Part shown: positions 19,974-21,164 of the stretch, in pieces
Layout: each line of letters starts with the position of its first letter
Position numbering within the stretch: the stretch's first letter is position 1
Assembly: GCA_937928295.1 (NCBI GenBank)
Contig: CALEYY010000246.1
Span: 1-21,164 of the forward strand
Direction: 5' to 3'
From: an uncultured Moraxellaceae bacterium
GTDB taxonomy: Bacteria > Pseudomonadota > Gammaproteobacteria > Pseudomonadales > Moraxellaceae
Length of the DNA: 21,164 bases
Program-made: the position numbers and the translations under genes
Notes under the pieces: model-generated
What the model saw: the letters and a program-made list of their open reading frames with translations, nothing else
Told to the model about the DNA's origin: nothing
The model's database searches: none

Positions 19974-21164
19974 GCGTTTTTTACACTCGATTCAAAGGTT
20001 TCTTTGCTGCTTTCGCCGACTAGGCTGGGTCGTTGCTGACCCTGGGCATTCCAGAACAGAAAGGCGGGTGGGCCGATCAGTTTTTCACGCTGCATCCAGG
20101 CTAACTGAGCTTCCGTGGTGTCGGTGATGTCGAATTTTATGCGCAGGCCGGGTGCCAGCAGGGTTTGCGTTGCCGGCAGAACCAGCACCTTGCGCTCCAT
20201 CTCCACGCAGCTCACACACCAGTCGGCGAAGACATCAACAATCACCGGGCGATGATCACGGCCAGCCTGAGCAATGGCAGCATCCACGGCGGCCGGATCG
20301 CTGAGCTTGGTGAAGCCGGCGGCACTTGTGGCGGCCGGGCCTTTACCGCTCCCGCTTTCAGTCAGCGCTGTCCACGGTGCCCAGGCTGAGTCGCCGCCGC
20401 GCGCAGCAGCAAAGACCACGAGCATGGCCCAGGCCAGGCAGAGCAGGCCCAGCATTTTGGCGGATACCGGTGCGCGCGAGACCAGCCAGCTGCCGGCGAG
20501 GGTGAAAAAGCCGGCCCAGAGCAGCAGTTGCGCCAGCGTCGGTAGCAAGCGATTAAGCAGAACGATGGCAATGGCAAACAGCATCGCGGCAAACAAGCGC
20601 TTGCTGGCGTCGAGCCAGGGCCCGGAACGCGGCAGCCAGCGACCACCGCCGATGCCGAGCAGCAGCAGCGGCACACCCATGCCCATGCCGAGAACAAACA
20701 GCGCGCTGCCGCCCAGCACGGCGTCCTGCGTGGTGCTTATGAAAAGCAGAACGCCGGCCAGCGGTGCCGATACGCAGGGCGACACCACCAGGCTGCTGAT
20801 GGCCCCCATGGCAAACACCGAGCCATAGGCGCCACCTTGTTGCTGCGCCTGCCAGCGTTGCAGCGGTTCCTGCAGAAATGCCGGCAAAGTCAGATCGCGG
20901 CCCTGCCAGAGCACGCCGGCCAGCATGACGAAAATCAGGGCGAACGGGATGAGCACAGCGGGCTGCTGCATCCAGGCTGAAATGTTGGCGGCAGCGCCAA
21001 AGCGCGCAATCAGCAGCACGGCGAGGCTGTACAAACCCGCGATCACCGGGCCGAGCAAGTGCGATGCCGATGACGACAAAAACAGGAACAGCACGAACCA
21101 CCAGAGTTCGGACCGGCTAGCGCGGCCCTCGAACGTGGCGTACTTCGTGAAGCACACGCGTATC
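19964..21164 (-). CDS. dsbD: DsbD C-terminal half joined in frame to a DUF805 segment (partial at contig end)
   Basis: DsbD moves electrons from thioredoxin across the inner membrane to periplasmic partners. Counting from the GTG at 21157, residues from about 51 on match DsbD: the second membrane half with 'VVSPCVSAPLAG' (Cys128), then the periplasmic thioredoxin domain with the CxxC site 'ADWCVSC' (Cys314, Cys317) and 'GPPAFLF'. Missing are the signal peptide, the N-terminal domain and the first membrane half with the partner cysteine, so this product could not carry the full relay. Instead, residues up to about 50 read 'FTKYATFEGRASRSELWWF', a DUF805 N-terminus. The frame stays open to the last base, so the true start is outside. 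A chimeric contig end or a genuine fusion are both possible. Confidence 0.85.
   Translation of the reverse strand, partial: IRVCFTKYATFEGRASRSELWWFVLFLFLSSSASHLLGPVIAGLYSLAVLLIARFGAAANISAWMQQPAVLIPFALIFVMLAGVLWQGRDLTLPAFLQEPLQRWQAQQQGGAYGSVFAMGAISSLVVSPCVSAPLAGVLLFISTTQDAVLGGSALFVLGMGMGVPLLLLGIGGGRWLPRSGPWLDASKRLFAAMLFAIAIVLLNRLLPTLAQLLLWAGFFTLAGSWLVSRAPVSAKMLGLLCLAWAMLVVFAAARGGDSAWAPWTALTESGSGKGPAATSAAGFTKLSDPAAVDAAIAQAGRDHRPVIVDVFADWCVSCVEMERKVLVLPATQTLLAPGLRIKFDITDTTEAQLAWMQREKLIGPPAFLFWNAQGQQRPSLVGESSKETFESSVKNAWN
21008..21164 (-). other. DUF805-like membrane segment fused to dsbD; likely junction near 21008-21040
   Basis: The frame reads 'IRVCFTKYATFEGRASRSE' and then a hydrophobic stretch to 'AGLYSLAVLL'. 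'KYATFxGRASRSExWWFVLF' and 'LYSLAVLLP' are hallmark pieces of DUF805 inner-membrane proteins, which then normally continue with an 'RRLHD' motif; here DsbD sequence ('IARFGAAANIS') follows instead. The family's function is not known. Confidence 0.75.

Noticed and set aside
21130..21164. Similarity of the last bases to a nanopore adapter (GTACTTCGT)
   Set aside because: Only nine bases match in a row, and the stretch encodes 'FTKYATFEG', a good DUF805 sequence continuing to the last base, so it is genomic coding sequence.

Overview
The window looks like one metagenomic or draft-genome contig from a gammaproteobacterium. Three things support this: the order aspS-yebC-ruvCAB-ybgC-tolQRAB-pal-cpoB-queE-queC, the gcvR-bcp pair, and a nadA-bepA-tusA block next to it. 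This arrangement resembles the Pseudomonas one, but I cannot name a genus. Both ends need care. Bases 1-20 are an exact Illumina adapter, so the leftmost gene (nadA) starts inside its coding region. The right end is an open reading frame that joins a DUF805-type membrane segment in frame to the back half of DsbD; this is either an assembly chimera or a real gene fusion.

Layout, left to right. (1) 21-628: 3' part of nadA (quinolinate synthase, plus strand). (2) 686-2437: bepA (M48 protease, minus), divergent from tusA (sulfur carrier, plus). (3) 2434-15088: sixteen minus-strand genes in a row, read from right to left: aspS, yebC, ruvC, ruvA, ruvB, ybgC, tolQ, tolR, tolA, tolB, pal, cpoB, queE, queC, gcvR, bcp. 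Many are coupled by 1-4 nt overlaps or 2-15 nt gaps. They cover aspartyl-tRNA charging, Holliday-junction processing, the Tol-Pal envelope-constriction machine, the queuosine precursor preQ0, glycine-cleavage control and peroxide defence. (4) 15294-18085: plus-strand genes for a 55-residue acidic protein, an iron superoxide dismutase (with promoter and a strong terminator), and a RegB/RegA-type redox two-component pair. (5) 18102-21164: minus-strand genes for a metallo-beta-lactamase-fold lipoprotein, a DedA membrane protein and the DUF805/DsbD hybrid.

No gene-free stretch is longer than about 300 bases; the longest is the 205-bp divergent aspS/small-protein region. I see no tRNA, rRNA, CRISPR array, insertion sequence or prophage.

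The gene content is housekeeping and I found no convincing new multi-gene system. The most interesting signals are small. A 14-bp perfect hairpin buries the ruvC start codon. A duplicated 'ATGAAGATTTT' start creates a six-codon stepping-stone ORF between regB and regA. A 12-bp perfect inverted repeat spans the aspS divergent promoter region. Sequence signs suggest the aspartyl-tRNA synthetase is non-discriminating. The DUF805/DsbD junction is the other item worth checking.
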